Positions 46,378 to 55,263 of a DNA stretch of 64,000 nt are shown here, piece after piece. Location: the NCBI RefSeq assembly GCF_000369045.1, contig NZ_KB849786.1, positions 975,906-1,039,905 of the forward strand. Reading direction: 5' to 3'. Numbering within the stretch: the stretch's first letter is position 1; each line of letters begins with the position of its first letter. The translations under genes were made by a program, and so were the position numbers. The notes under the pieces were generated by a model. The model did not search any database, was not told where the DNA came from, and was given only the letters and a program-made list of their open reading frames with translations. The stretch is from Acinetobacter pittii ATCC 19004 = CIP 70.29. Its GTDB lineage: Bacteria > Pseudomonadota > Gammaproteobacteria > Pseudomonadales > Moraxellaceae.

Positions 46378-46484
46378 ATGTTTTGTAATTCAGCTCAATT
46401 TATTACTTTTGTGTTAAAAAGTGCTTTTAATCACAAAATTTACCTTAAAATCCATAGTTTTACTGATTATATTCTGGTTTTTCT

Positions 46485-46931
46485 ATGGGAAATTTAACAA
46501 TTTTAGGTGAAGCACTAGAAAGTGCAGAAATCTTGAAAAACATTCAATATCATATTAAAGACAACAGATTACCTATATCATTAAAAGATGATTTGAATAA
46601 GCAAGTTATTGAAGTTGAAAAATATTTTGGAGAAGATGATTTTGAAAAACTAGAAATTAAGAAAAATAAAATTAATATATGGACAGGAGTTCTTGCGGTT
46701 CCAATATTGATTTATTGTATTGCATTATTCTTAAGTCGATATGTACATAACTTTGGTATCAATATTGATGTAGATGTCATAAATCATATGTTATTCGATA
46801 ACATATTTAAATATATATGGATTGTCATAATTTATGCAGTCATATTCTTTGGATTGATTGGATACTTTTATATACTTAATAACCACAGCAAAAAATTAAT
46901 TGAAAAGAATGTGAATAAACTTCTTAGCTAA
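46485..46931 (+). CDS. Small membrane protein of unknown function, two transmembrane helices
   Basis: 148 residues. A charged N-terminal half (about 1-63) is followed by two hydrophobic helices (about 66-86, INIWTGVLAVPILIYCIALF; and 113-132, YIWIVIIYAVIFFGLIGYF) and a short basic tail. No family recognised. The start lacks a clear Shine-Dalgarno. Base composition is more AT-rich than the housekeeping genes around it, suggesting accessory DNA. Confidence 0.65.
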   Translation: MGNLTILGEALESAEILKNIQYHIKDNRLPISLKDDLNKQVIEVEKYFGEDDFEKLEIKKNKINIWTGVLAVPILIYCIALFLSRYVHNFGINIDVDVINHMLFDNIFKYIWIVIIYAVIFFGLIGYFYILNNHSKKLIEKNVNKLLS

Positions 46932-47032
46932 ATATATTTAAAATCTTTAAGAATACAATATGCTGTGCACTCGGTTATCTGTTTGTACAGATAAATCATT
47001 AATAAAAGTGTACGCGCTAATATTTATATAAA

Positions 47033-47055
47033 AGCCCTCAAAGGAGGGCTCTTTT
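47033..47055. terminator. Stem-loop terminator between convergent small genes
   Basis: AGCCCTC and GAGGGCT pair around AAAG; four T follow after one C, then a run of eight G (47056-47063). It can end the membrane protein gene on the plus strand. Confidence 0.7.
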
Positions 47056-47096
47056 GGGGGGGGAGGATTTAGCTTGTATCTTAAAATTTGAAAATA

Positions 47097-47390
47097 TCAA
47101 AGTAAGCCGTCTATGTATTCCCAACCATGAGATTTCATAGCTTCAAACTTCTTTTTTAGCTCTTCTTTTTCGTACTCATGTATATCGCGTGCTAAAAGAA
47201 CATGATACGAGTTAGATTCTGGTTCTATAGTCACTTCAATAATCTCTACTGGTTCAATCACTCCACTTTCAGTTAAACCAGAGTCTATAAAACACATTCC
47301 TTTTACAGGTATAACAGTACAATCATATTCCTTAGAAATAAAATAATTATTTGCTGAAGCGGAATACGTACGTGATGCTCTAACTTTCAT
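47097..47390 (-). CDS. Hypothetical protein, 97 residues
   Basis: It starts at ATG 47390 with a strong AAGGAGG seven to eight bases upstream, so it is probably real. The protein (MKVRASRTYSASANNYFISKEYD ...) has a beta-rich first half, TIEPESNSYHVLLARDI, and ends in a charged helix (YEKEELKKKFEAMKSHGWEYI). It has no signal peptide or membrane segment. Not recognised. Confidence 0.65.
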   Translation of the reverse strand: MKVRASRTYSASANNYFISKEYDCTVIPVKGMCFIDSGLTESGVIEPVEIIEVTIEPESNSYHVLLARDIHEYEKEELKKKFEAMKSHGWEYIDGLL

Positions 47391-47565
47391 ATGTACCTCC
47401 TTCTCAAGCATAAAAAGGGAATGTTTTAGTCTGGCGTGCTTCCACAGTTATTTCTGTTTAATTTATATAGTGATTTTATTTTTTACTTCAATATTCTAAT
47501 TATAGATTTTTTATTAGCATAAAATGCTGTTAGCTATAATTTACAAGTAAGGTATTAAAAAACTT

Positions 47566-48267
47566 ATGAATCAAAAGCCAATTTCAGTTGTTTTAATTCC
47601 TGGTTATATGCTTGATGAATCTCTCTGGAATGAACTCATAGATGAAATGCCTAAAGAGTGGAATATATCTCGAGCTACTTTAAAACAAGGGCAAACAATC
47701 AAAGAAATTGCTCAGAATATTGTTAAAAATGCGCCTGAGAGTTTTGTACTAATTGGATTCTCACTTGGAGGATACATTGCGAGATCTATAGTGGAGCAAT
47801 TTCCTGAAAAAGTTAAGGCGCTTGTTTTAATAGCCTCTTCATTACGTTCAGATACAGAAGAGCAGAAAAATCAAAAGTTAACCGCAATTAAACTTAATTC
47901 TGAGAAAACTTTCCATGGGCTAAGCTCAATATCAATTGAAAAAACACTTCATCCATTAAATGTGCAGAATCGTACTCTTGTAAAAAGAATCCAGGAGATG
48001 GGGAAAGCTTTGGGTTATAAAGAGTTCGTAAAACAATCGATGTTAGATAGAAGCTCTTATGATATGAGTAAGATCGCATGTCCAACTTTAATTATTTCTG
48101 GTGCTGAGGACCAGCTCCGCTCCAAGGAAGAAGCCATAGAATTATTAGATCAATTGCCACATGCAAAGCTTGAGATAATTAAAAATACGGGCCATATGAT
48201 TCCGATTGAACAGCCGAAAGCATTGGTTTTAGTGATTTTAACTTGGTTAAGTACTTATCTTTCATGA
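47566..48267 (+). CDS. Alpha/beta hydrolase
   Basis: 233 residues. The nucleophile elbow GFSLGGYIAR (serine near residue 67), the acid in ISGAEDQL and the histidine in NTGHMIPIEQP form the expected triad. VLIPGYMLDESLWNELI at the start carries the oxyanion-hole region. It belongs to the broad esterase/BioH-like group; the substrate is unknown. It stands between small hypothetical genes, with its stop overlapping the 3' end region of the opposing gene. Confidence 0.85.
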   Translation: MNQKPISVVLIPGYMLDESLWNELIDEMPKEWNISRATLKQGQTIKEIAQNIVKNAPESFVLIGFSLGGYIARSIVEQFPEKVKALVLIASSLRSDTEEQKNQKLTAIKLNSEKTFHGLSSISIEKTLHPLNVQNRTLVKRIQEMGKALGYKEFVKQSMLDRSSYDMSKIACPTLIISGAEDQLRSKEEAIELLDQLPHAKLEIIKNTGHMIPIEQPKALVLVILTWLSTYLS

Positions 48268-48525
48268 GGGCCTAACTTTCGTTTTCTTCGTCAGAATCTT
48301 GATAATCTTGAAAACTTGATTGCCAAGTTTGATTTTTTGATGAACAGTTGCATGATCAAGCTCATCCCATAACTCAAATGGGAAAAACTCCGAACTATGA
48401 TCAAATATCCATAACCATTGATAGCTATTGTTAAGGGTATTCTTATCAAAACGAACATCTTGAACTTTGACAATTTTAAACTGTTTATGATGTTCATCTT
48501 GAAGAATAACTTCATGATTCTCCAT
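48262..48525 (-). CDS. Hypothetical protein, 87 residues
   Basis: It begins at ATG 48525 (MENHEVILQDEHHKQFKIV) with GGATG upstream. It is a compact soluble protein with an aromatic stretch YQWLWIFDHSSEFFPFELWDELD and a C-terminal HATVHQKIKLGNQVFKIIKI. No domain recognised. It converges on the alpha/beta hydrolase gene with a six-base overlap. Confidence 0.55.
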   Translation of the reverse strand: MENHEVILQDEHHKQFKIVKVQDVRFDKNTLNNSYQWLWIFDHSSEFFPFELWDELDHATVHQKIKLGNQVFKIIKILTKKTKVRPS

Positions 48526-48753
48526 TAGACATCCACGCATTAAAAACAATTTTCAATTGTACTAAAATTAATAGCGTCTGATTAACTTGTTAAGTTGGCA
48601 TTAATTTACAAAAGATTTCGGGTTGTTAAAGTTTGTCATTTTCAAAAAGAAAATAATCTTTACTTTTGAAATACAAGGTTTTAATTAGGTTACATTGTAA
48701 GAAATGTGTGCAAATGTCAGAATGTACAGTGAAATCTATCTTCGAGTATCGCT

Positions 48754-49197
48754 ATGAGTTTAATAGGCTTTATGTATGCAAGTAAAACCAATAGTGAACA
48801 TAGTCAAATAAAACAAGATTTAATTGATATTCTCACTGAAGCAGTCAAATTCAACTCACATAATGATATTACAGGAGTACTTTACTATGGTAATGGATAC
48901 TTCTTACAGTATTTAGAAGGTGAGAAAGAACAAGTCGAATCGCTATTTTATAAATTAATTTTGAAAGATTCGAGACATCAGAACTGTGAAATCATCTTTT
49001 CAGAACCATCCGAACAACGTCTATTTAAACATTGGAGTATGAAATTTGCTCCCATTAACACGAAAATAAAAGAATTCTTTCATCATCATCATGTTGATGA
49101 GTTTAATCCTTATCTGCTTAACACTACATCTATTCCATCTTTTATTGAATTGCTTGTAGATCAACCAAACCATAAAGTTGATCAATATCAAGGTTAG
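48754..49197 (+). CDS. BLUF-domain blue-light photoreceptor
   Basis: 147 residues; nearly the whole protein is a BLUF domain plus a short helical cap, as in A. baumannii BlsA. Photoactive residues fit the family: Y8 (FMYAS), N34 (KFNSHND), Q52 (FLQYLEG), together with DITGVLYY and KDSRHQN. BLUF proteins bind FAD and signal through partner proteins when blue light shifts the Tyr-Gln hydrogen bonds. There is no attached output domain, so it must act by protein contact. Sequence and neighbours differ from what I recall of BlsA, so it may be a paralogue. Confidence 0.92.
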   Translation: MSLIGFMYASKTNSEHSQIKQDLIDILTEAVKFNSHNDITGVLYYGNGYFLQYLEGEKEQVESLFYKLILKDSRHQNCEIIFSEPSEQRLFKHWSMKFAPINTKIKEFFHHHHVDEFNPYLLNTTSIPSFIELLVDQPNHKVDQYQG

Positions 49198-49244
49198 TCA
49201 AAATCAGGAATTGCAGTAGATTTTTAATTATCCTATGTAAAATT

Positions 49245-49267
49245 AAGCTCTCTTCGGAGAGCTTTTT
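49245..49267 (+). terminator. Intrinsic terminator of the BLUF gene
   Basis: AAGCTCTC and GAGAGCTT close a TTCG tetraloop, followed by T5. It lies 48 bases past the BLUF stop. Confidence 0.9.
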
Positions 49268-49439
49268 ATCAAGAAGGTTGAAACTTTCACTAATTAATGG
49301 CGAATTGGCGTTGAATAAGCCGTCATAATTGTTAAAATGCCCACCTTGTCCTGTTTTTATATTGTTTTTTGTTTTGCATTTATTTCGCAAAGTTAGAGAT
49401 AAAATTATTAAAAACAGCTGCTTAGTTAAGGATTTTTGA

Positions 49440-49931
49440 ATGCTCTCTATTTATTTGACAGATACCCAACAACACGTGCAATTTAATGATTATCCTAGTG
49501 ATCAGCCGGTTAAGTTTCTGTTAAATCTTAAAAAGATTTTCCCAAGTACAGCGGATTTATTATTACCAGTTTTACCTGAAGATAATGATTTAGAAAACGT
49601 AACGTGGGAATCAACCTCAAAAGATTTTGAAGTCTTTAAAAAGCTATTAGCGGGATGGGGTGTGATTGAGCTTCGTTTAAATGCAATCACTGCTTATAAA
49701 GATAAAAACTTTGCAAATGAGCTAGTGAAACAAGCACAGGTAAAACGTAAGAAAACAGCGCAAAAAAATCATCAGCTTTCTTTAGTTGCTTTGGATTATA
49801 TTTTTATGCACGAAGTTCATGCATTGATTGATGCTGAGCTGGTCACTATTGGTGAAAAATTCTACTTACCAACCTTGCGTGAGCAATGGAAGGGTACGGT
49901 TTCAGACCAAGTGCTCAACGGAAAACTCTAA
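49440..49931 (+). CDS. Hypothetical protein, 163 residues
   Basis: A soluble, mixed alpha/beta protein (MLSIYLTDTQQHVQF ...) with a basic segment VKQAQVKRKKTAQKN near the middle, then LSLVALDYIFMHEVHALID and a C-terminal LPTLREQW. No signal peptide, membrane helix or known domain seen. It stands alone between two terminators, so it is a single-gene unit. Function unknown. Confidence 0.75.
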   Translation: MLSIYLTDTQQHVQFNDYPSDQPVKFLLNLKKIFPSTADLLLPVLPEDNDLENVTWESTSKDFEVFKKLLAGWGVIELRLNAITAYKDKNFANELVKQAQVKRKKTAQKNHQLSLVALDYIFMHEVHALIDAELVTIGEKFYLPTLREQWKGTVSDQVLNGKL

Positions 49932-49942
49932 TTTTAGTGCAA

Positions 49943-49970
49943 AAGGTGAATTTATAAAAATTCACCTTTT
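49943..49970 (+). terminator. Intrinsic terminator
   Basis: AAGGTGAATTT and AAATTCACCTT pair around ATAA and are followed by T run. It ends the preceding hypothetical gene. Confidence 0.88.
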
Positions 49971-50089
49971 TTATTATTAATTAAATCAATAGCTTATATT
50001 TTTAAGATTGCTTATACAAAAGTTTACAAGAAAAGAATGCGTTTTTTCTAATGTGGCAGATACATTGCTTATATAAATACAAAATTATT

Positions 50090-50308
50090 GCGGGAGAGAG
50101 GTTCATTAAGAACCCGCCGAAGGAGCAACAAGCCCGGAAACTCTCAGGCAAAAGGACTGTAATAATTAAAAAATCTGGAGAGAAGCTTAGATTTATAAGA
50201 ATGGAAAACAATAACTTATAAATTATAAACTCACCGAAGGGGAAGATCTAAACGTTAAAAGGTAACGTTGGGGTCGAAACTCTCAGGTACCAATGACAGA
50301 TGGGCTGT
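50090..50308 (+). promoter_or_regulatory. Tandem glycine riboswitch
   Basis: Two glycine aptamers are visible. The first (50090-50162) has GCGGGAGAG, CCGCCGAAGGAGCAA and GGAAACTCTCAGGCA. The second (about 50174-50308) has CTGGAGAGAAG, TCACCGAAGGGGAAG and GAAACTCTCAGGTACCAATGACAGA. These are the hallmarks of the gcvT-type riboswitch, which turns genes on when glycine binds. Downstream, GAAATG-TTTTG-CATTTC (about 50315-50331) forms a hairpin right before the GAGGAG ribosome binding site, suggesting control of translation; no terminator is seen. It sits ahead of a DadA-like gene, not the usual gcvTHP. Confidence 0.93.
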
Positions 50309-50344
50309 ACTGATGAAATGTTTTGCATTTCTGAGGAGTCTGTT

Positions 50345-51589
50345 ATGCCACATGTTATTGTGATAGGTGCGGGAATCACAGGGGTTACCTCTGCTTATGA
50401 GTTATCGCAACTGGGTTATCAAGTCACAGTGATTGATCGACATTTATATCCTGCAATGGAAACATCATTTGCCAATGGAGGGCAATTATCGGCTTGTAAC
50501 GCCGAAGTATGGAACCAAAAAGCTACCGTGATTAAAGGCTTTAAATGGATGAGACAAAAAGATGCTCCTCTATTGTTGAATCCTTCATTTAGTTTGCATA
50601 AGTATAGTTGGCTAGTTGAATTTCTATCACATATTAAAAACTATGAGGCGAATACGATTGAGACGGTCCGTTTGGCATTGCTCGCTCGTAAGCGTTTATT
50701 TGAAGTAGCTGAAAAAGAGCAGCTTGAGTTTGATTTGGAGAAACGTGGAATTCTCCATATGTATCACAGTAAGGCTGACTACGAAATTGCTAAACAAGTT
50801 AATAATGTATTGAACAAAGGTACATTGGAGCGCTATTCGGTTTCACCTGATGAAATGAAAACAATAGAACCATCTTTGACGGGTGACTATTTCGGTGGCT
50901 ATTACACACCAAGTGATGCGACGGGTGATATTCATAAATATTCAACCTCTTTAGCTGAGAAGACTAAACAATATGGCGTTCAATATAAGTTCGGTCTAGA
51001 AGTTATGGATATTAAGTGCAGCGCAGACAAAGTAGTCGTAACTTGTCAGCCAAGTGCTGAGCATCCTTATTTGGTTGAGTCCGACAACATTCAGCTAGAA
51101 GGTGATGTACTTGTAGTTTGTGGTGGTGTAGGGAGTTATCAACTTGCCGATATGATTGGTGAGCGAGTAAATGTGTATCCAGTAAAAGGTTATTCAATTA
51201 CCGTACAATTAAAAGATGAGCACAGTGTAAAGAATGCTCCTTGGGTGAGCTTGTTAGATGAAAGTGCAAAAATTGTGACTTCTCGTTTAGGTAAAGATCG
51301 ACTGCGTGTGGCAGGGACTGCTGAGTTTAATGGCTATAACCGCGACATACGGGCTGATCGTATTCAACCATTAGTGAATTGGGTTAATCGTAACTTTGAT
51401 ATTTCAACTGAGCATGTGGTGCCTTGGGCAGGGTTAAGACCTATGATGCCGAATATGCTGCCTGTTGTTAAGCAATCTAAACAACCTCGTGTTTTTTATA
51501 ATACAGGGCATGGGCATTTAGGTTGGACTTTGTCTGCGGCAACCGCAGTTTTAGTCGGTCAGGATATAGCGCAAAAATATCCAGCGTAG
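50345..51589 (+). CDS. dadA: DadA-like FAD-dependent D-amino acid/glycine dehydrogenase
   Basis: 414 residues from ATG 50345 (GAGGAG seven bases upstream). It has the FAD-binding GAGITGVTSAYELSQLG at the N-terminus and the DadA-type C-terminal GLRPMMPNMLPVV and NTGHGHLGWTLSAAT. The family (DAO fold) oxidatively deaminates D-amino acids or glycine to keto acids and ammonia, feeding electrons to the respiratory chain or oxygen. A glycine riboswitch in front suggests glycine, or D-alanine with glycine as a signal, as the physiological link. No racemase follows; it is a single-gene unit. Confidence 0.83.
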   Translation: MPHVIVIGAGITGVTSAYELSQLGYQVTVIDRHLYPAMETSFANGGQLSACNAEVWNQKATVIKGFKWMRQKDAPLLLNPSFSLHKYSWLVEFLSHIKNYEANTIETVRLALLARKRLFEVAEKEQLEFDLEKRGILHMYHSKADYEIAKQVNNVLNKGTLERYSVSPDEMKTIEPSLTGDYFGGYYTPSDATGDIHKYSTSLAEKTKQYGVQYKFGLEVMDIKCSADKVVVTCQPSAEHPYLVESDNIQLEGDVLVVCGGVGSYQLADMIGERVNVYPVKGYSITVQLKDEHSVKNAPWVSLLDESAKIVTSRLGKDRLRVAGTAEFNGYNRDIRADRIQPLVNWVNRNFDISTEHVVPWAGLRPMMPNMLPVVKQSKQPRVFYNTGHGHLGWTLSAATAVLVGQDIAQKYPA

Positions 51590-51596
51590 AAAGTAA

Positions 51597-51625
51597 AAAG
51601 CCAGTGTTCAAACACTGGCTTTTAT
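51597..51625. terminator. Bidirectional intrinsic terminator
   Basis: AAAAGCCAGTGTT and AACACTGGCTTTT form a 12- to 13-bp stem with a CA loop, with A and T tracts on both sides. It serves the DadA-like gene and the convergent exported protein gene. Confidence 0.92.
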
Positions 51626-51634
51626 TTTTAAGCG

Positions 51635-52261
51635 TTAGTCATATAAGCGGTAGATTCCGCTAAAACGTTCACAGCCTTTTTGCTGGGTTTTCACGTTAAG
51701 TAAAGCTTTTTGAAAATTAAACTGATATTTACAGTTGTGCTCATTGTCTAAAATTTCACTTTTTTGTTCAGGTGAACTATAGGCCATCAATGAGATCGTT
51801 TGAGTTTCTTTGCGGTTATTTGGATTGCGGTATGCTATCCCTTCAATCTTAATTTTATCTTTCGCGAGCTGATGGACTTGAATGTGTACAGGCTGTGCTG
51901 CTAGATGTCCATTCTCAAACTTAAGATAATGCTGGGTAAGCGTTTGCTTAAGCGATGCATAAAAATTTAGGTCATCAGTACGTAAATCAAACTGTTGTTG
52001 AATACATGTATTACTCTTGCATTGCTGAGTATGTTTAGACCATAACTTTTGTGTATCCTGTAAAAGCTGTAAGGGGGCATCAGTAACTAAATATGCAGAA
52101 AGATATTTATTATTGAGTTCTTTTCTTGATTCACTAAATGTTTTTGAACAGATTTTAAGCTCAGCTCCAGTATTGGAACAGTCTATTGATTCTGCAAAGA
52201 CAAGAGGTGAACATAAACAACTCAGTGTCACGACAAAACTTAATCTTTTCAATTGATTCAT
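51635..52261 (-). CDS. Exported LprI-like (DUF1311) protein
   Basis: 208 residues from ATG 52261, with a signal peptide (MNQLKRLSFVVTLSCLCSPLVFAES). The first part of the mature protein, DCSNTGAELKICSKTFSESRKELNNKYLSAY ending near C in CKSNTCIQQQF, resembles the cysteine-paired LprI/DUF1311 helical domain, a fold that includes lysozyme inhibitors. A beta-rich C-terminal domain follows (about 120-208, two more cysteines). An in-frame ATG six codons upstream is possible. Function is not established. Confidence 0.72.
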   Translation of the reverse strand: MNQLKRLSFVVTLSCLCSPLVFAESIDCSNTGAELKICSKTFSESRKELNNKYLSAYLVTDAPLQLLQDTQKLWSKHTQQCKSNTCIQQQFDLRTDDLNFYASLKQTLTQHYLKFENGHLAAQPVHIQVHQLAKDKIKIEGIAYRNPNNRKETQTISLMAYSSPEQKSEILDNEHNCKYQFNFQKALLNVKTQQKGCERFSGIYRLYD

Positions 52262-52379
52262 ATCAGTATTAGACAGCATGATCGCTTATACTTTCAGTCT
52301 ACTTTGCTAGGTGTACTATAGCGAAACAGAACGGCTGAATACAAGATTTCTTAAGTTTTTATGGAAGGTAATAATTTAT

Positions 52380-52871
52380 ATGGTTGCTCAGATTCGTATT
52401 GGACAAGGAATGGATGTACATGCCTTTGAAGAGGGGAACTTCGTTACATTGGCGGGTATTCAAATTCCACATACACATGGTTTGAAAGCGCACTCTGACG
52501 GTGACGTTGTACTTCATGCGCTATGTGATGCTTTATTAGGTGCTTTAGCGCTTGGTGATATTGGACAACATTTTCCTGATACTGACCCAGAATACAAAGG
52601 CGCAGATAGCCGAGTATTGTTAAAGCATGTTTATCAATTGATCTTAGACCGTGGTTATCAGTTAAATAATGCCGATATTACGGTGGCTTGCGAGCGTCCA
52701 AAATTAGCTAAGCATAATCTTGAAATGCGTCAAAGCATTGCTGACGTTCTAAATGTAGATATTAATCAAATTAGTATTAAAGCAACGACAACCGAAAAAC
52801 TTGGGTTTACCGGTCGTCAAGAAGGAATTTTGGCTACAGCGACTGTTTTAGTCTCTCATCACACCAAGTGA
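52380..52871 (+). CDS. ispF: 2-C-methyl-D-erythritol 2,4-cyclodiphosphate synthase
   Basis: 163 residues from ATG 52380 (GGAAGG upstream), close to the 159 of E. coli. Fifth enzyme of the MEP isoprenoid pathway. Metal and substrate motifs: IGQGMDVHAF, HSDGDVVLHALCDALLGA, GDIGQHFPDTD, and KATTTEKLGFTGRQEGI. It overlaps the opposing phosphatase-like gene by 13 bases. dxr of the same pathway lies at the right edge. Confidence 0.97.
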   Translation: MVAQIRIGQGMDVHAFEEGNFVTLAGIQIPHTHGLKAHSDGDVVLHALCDALLGALALGDIGQHFPDTDPEYKGADSRVLLKHVYQLILDRGYQLNNADITVACERPKLAKHNLEMRQSIADVLNVDINQISIKATTTEKLGFTGRQEGILATATVLVSHHTK

Positions 52872-53383
52872 TCGGCCTGCTGCAAAGACTGTTGAAGTTC
52901 TAAAGTTGCCTTACGGCCTTGTAGCTGTAAGGTAATACTATGAATGAGTCCAGTCCAAGTCTCATTAGGTTCCCAAATTTCGTGCAATAAATCCTGAGAA
53001 GTCAGCATATCCATATTCATATAAAACTGTCTATAGACATACATCAGGCAACTTACGCGTTTATTTTTGGCGCAATGTATCCAGATAATTTCATTTTGCA
53101 CTAAATGATCAATCAAATCTAAAACTAATAAGCACTGCTCAGCAGAAGGCATCTCCCAATCAATTGGAATATGAATATAATTTAAACCTAGGTCTAAACA
53201 AATGCGGTCTTCATTTTCAAGATGATTTGAAGCATTAGTTAAAGCAAGGTTAATGACTGTGCTACAACCAAACTCTTTAATCAATTTTAGTTGTTCAGCA
53301 GAAGGCTGGGCCGAGCTAAATAAATGTTCATGAATAATCGAAAATGCGGGAATTTGAGATAATGATTGTTCAAGGGTTGTCAT
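52859..53383 (-). CDS. Dual-specificity phosphatase-like protein
   Basis: 174 residues. It resembles the tyrosine/dual-specificity phosphatase fold: LFSSAQPSAEQLKLIKEFGCSTVINL and the P-loop IHCAKNKRVSCLMYVYRQ. The loop has four, not five, residues between Cys and Arg (HCAKNKR), unlike classical HCX5R enzymes but like some DUF442-type relatives. Catalysis is therefore uncertain. Soluble, no signal. It converges on ispF with overlapping 3' ends. Confidence 0.78.
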   Translation of the reverse strand: MTTLEQSLSQIPAFSIIHEHLFSSAQPSAEQLKLIKEFGCSTVINLALTNASNHLENEDRICLDLGLNYIHIPIDWEMPSAEQCLLVLDLIDHLVQNEIIWIHCAKNKRVSCLMYVYRQFYMNMDMLTSQDLLHEIWEPNETWTGLIHSITLQLQGRKATLELQQSLQQADHLV

Positions 53384-53533
53384 GATCGCACTCTACAAGA
53401 GTAGGCTTAGCTTATTGTGTAGAATGTTATACACGATTCTAGAGAATAGTTGAAATACAGCCTGCTTATATATTCGGCAACGTTATCAAATTTTTAAAAA
53501 TAATTAACTGGAAGAGTACAAGTCTTATAAAAT

Positions 53534-53565
53534 AAAAAACAGCATCATAAAGATGCTGTTTTTTT
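53534..53565 (-). terminator. Intrinsic terminator of argF
   Basis: AAACAGCATC and GATGCTGTTT pair around ATAAA with long A and T tracts on the two sides, 12 bases from the argF stop. It can work in both directions. Confidence 0.9.
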
Positions 53566-53576
53566 AAACTCAAAAT

Positions 53577-54497
53577 TTAAGCTTTCTTTAAATTTTCATT
53601 TAATAAAAATTCGACTAAAGCTTTTTGAGCATGGAGACGGTTTTCTGCTTCATCCCATACGACTGCATTTTTATAATCGAGCATGGTTTCAGAAATTTCT
53701 TCGCCGCGATGAGCAGGTAAGCAGTGCATGAATAAACAGTCTGGGTGAGCAAGGCTCATTAATTTTTCGTTAACCTGGAAATCAGCAAAGGCTTTTTCAC
53801 GAAGTTTTTGCTCTTCTTCTTGGCCCATACTTGCCCATACATCAGTCACAATAAGGTCAGCATTTACTGCTGCATCTTCCGCATTATCATAAAGCTCAAC
53901 GCAATGACCAAACTCCGCTAAAAATTCAGGTTTAGGTTCATATCCTTTTGGCGATGCAATTTTGAGTTTGAAACCCATCATGTGTGCAGCTTCAATATAT
54001 GAATTACACATATTATTGCCATCACCAATCCAAGCAACGGTTTTGCCTTCAATGCTGTCGCGATGTTCAATATAAGTTTGTAAGTCAGCAAGTAACTGGC
54101 ATGGATGATGATCATCAGTTAAGCCGTTAATTACAGGAACTTTTGAATAAGATGCAAAGCGTTCAACAATGTCATGACCAAAAGTACGAATCATCACAAT
54201 ATCAAGCATACTTGAAATTACACGTGCAGAATCTTCGATTGGTTCACCACGGCCTAATTGTGTGTCACGAGGCGATAAAAAAATCGCACTACCGCCAAAT
54301 TGGTTAATACCTGCTTCAAAAGAGATACGTGTACGCGTACTTGATTTCTCAAAAATCATTCCCAATACTTTACCGACAAAAGGCTGGTAGACCTTATTGT
54401 CATGTTGCATTTTTTTAAGCTCGCTTGCGCGTTCTAAAATGCGATTAAGTTCTAGAGTGGATAGATCACGTAAAGTCAGGAAATGTCTTAGAGCCAT
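53577..54497 (-). CDS. argF: Ornithine carbamoyltransferase
   Basis: 306 residues. It makes citrulline from ornithine and carbamoyl phosphate in arginine synthesis. Signatures: the carbamoyl-phosphate loop [34 protein letters not shown] and [11 protein letters not shown]. Anabolic type, as expected for a lone gene without arcA or arcC. The start is preceded by about 110 bases separating it from the tetR gene. Confidence 0.97.
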   Translation of the reverse strand: MALRHFLTLRDLSTLELNRILERASELKKMQHDNKVYQPFVGKVLGMIFEKSSTRTRISFEAGINQFGGSAIFLSPRDTQLGRGEPIEDSARVISSMLDIVMIRTFGHDIVERFASYSKVPVINGLTDDHHPCQLLADLQTYIEHRDSIEGKTVAWIGDGNNMCNSYIEAAHMMGFKLKIASPKGYEPKPEFLAEFGHCVELYDNAEDAAVNADLIVTDVWASMGQEEEQKLREKAFADFQVNEKLMSLAHPDCLFMHCLPAHRGEEISETMLDYKNAVVWDEAENRLHAQKALVEFLLNENLKKA

Positions 54498-54609
54498 GTA
54501 GCTACTCCATAATAATTGTTTTGAAATACAACAATTATCTGTTGTTGGCTGGGTGGATGTGGGAAAAAAGAAGTCTACTATACTATAAGCATTTTAAAAT
54601 GCAAAAGAA

Positions 54610-55263
54610 TTAGACTTTATGATGGCCTTTTAAGAAAATATCTACACAATATTCAATGTAATCAAAAGCTTCTTTCTCATCTGGAAGAGCTGGCATACCC
54701 ATAATCATACGCCATTCAATATCTCGTAAAATCCCAAAATACATGAGTGAAGAATAATACGGAGAATTACATGTAATTTCGCCTGATTTATCCGCAAACT
54801 CTAATGCTTGAGTAAGTGTATTTTGTAAATTATGTACCCATTTGTCATATAAGTATTGTATGAGGACAGTGTTACATTCCGTCTGTTCAATAATAAGTCT
54901 TAAAAATGCAACATGTTCGGGCTGAATAATATGAATATACACACGATTAAGTGTTTGAATCAGATATTCTCTTAAAGTGCTTTTCTCTGGTTGGAATGGA
55001 ATGCAAATATCTTTAAAAAACATTTCACGTTTATGATCACATATAGCCGTAAAAAGTCCTTCCTTATTGCCAAAATATTTATAAATAGAAGCCTTGGAGC
55101 CACCTGCATGATTAACAATATCATCGAGAGATACAGCATCATATCCTTTCTCTAGGAACAGCTCGGTCGCGCTTAATAATAGAGCTAAACGACGTTCAAT
55201 ACCGCGGCGTGTTTGAGGTTTCTCACATGCAAGGTGATGTGAATCCAGGACTGAATCATGCAT
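54610..55263 (-). CDS. adeN: TetR-family repressor, AdeN-like
   Basis: 217 residues from ATG 55263 (MHDSVLDSHHLACEKPQ). The TetR DNA-binding domain covers about 22-68 (LLLSATELFLEKGYDAVSLDDIVNHAGGSKASIYKYFGNKEGLF). The length, the N-terminus and the C-terminal RDIEWRMIMGMP ... FLKGHHKV match my memory of AdeN, the repressor of the AdeIJK efflux pump in A. baumannii, but with many substitutions in the ligand domain. A longer reading frame upstream has no better start. The adeIJK genes are not in the window. Function is inferred from that similarity. Confidence 0.75.
   Translation of the reverse strand: MHDSVLDSHHLACEKPQTRRGIERRLALLLSATELFLEKGYDAVSLDDIVNHAGGSKASIYKYFGNKEGLFTAICDHKREMFFKDICIPFQPEKSTLREYLIQTLNRVYIHIIQPEHVAFLRLIIEQTECNTVLIQYLYDKWVHNLQNTLTQALEFADKSGEITCNSPYYSSLMYFGILRDIEWRMIMGMPALPDEKEAFDYIEYCVDIFLKGHHKV

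Noticed and set aside
47056..47063. Run of eight G as a phase-variation tract
   Set aside because: It lies outside any gene, just past a terminator, and does not sit in an obvious promoter spacer.
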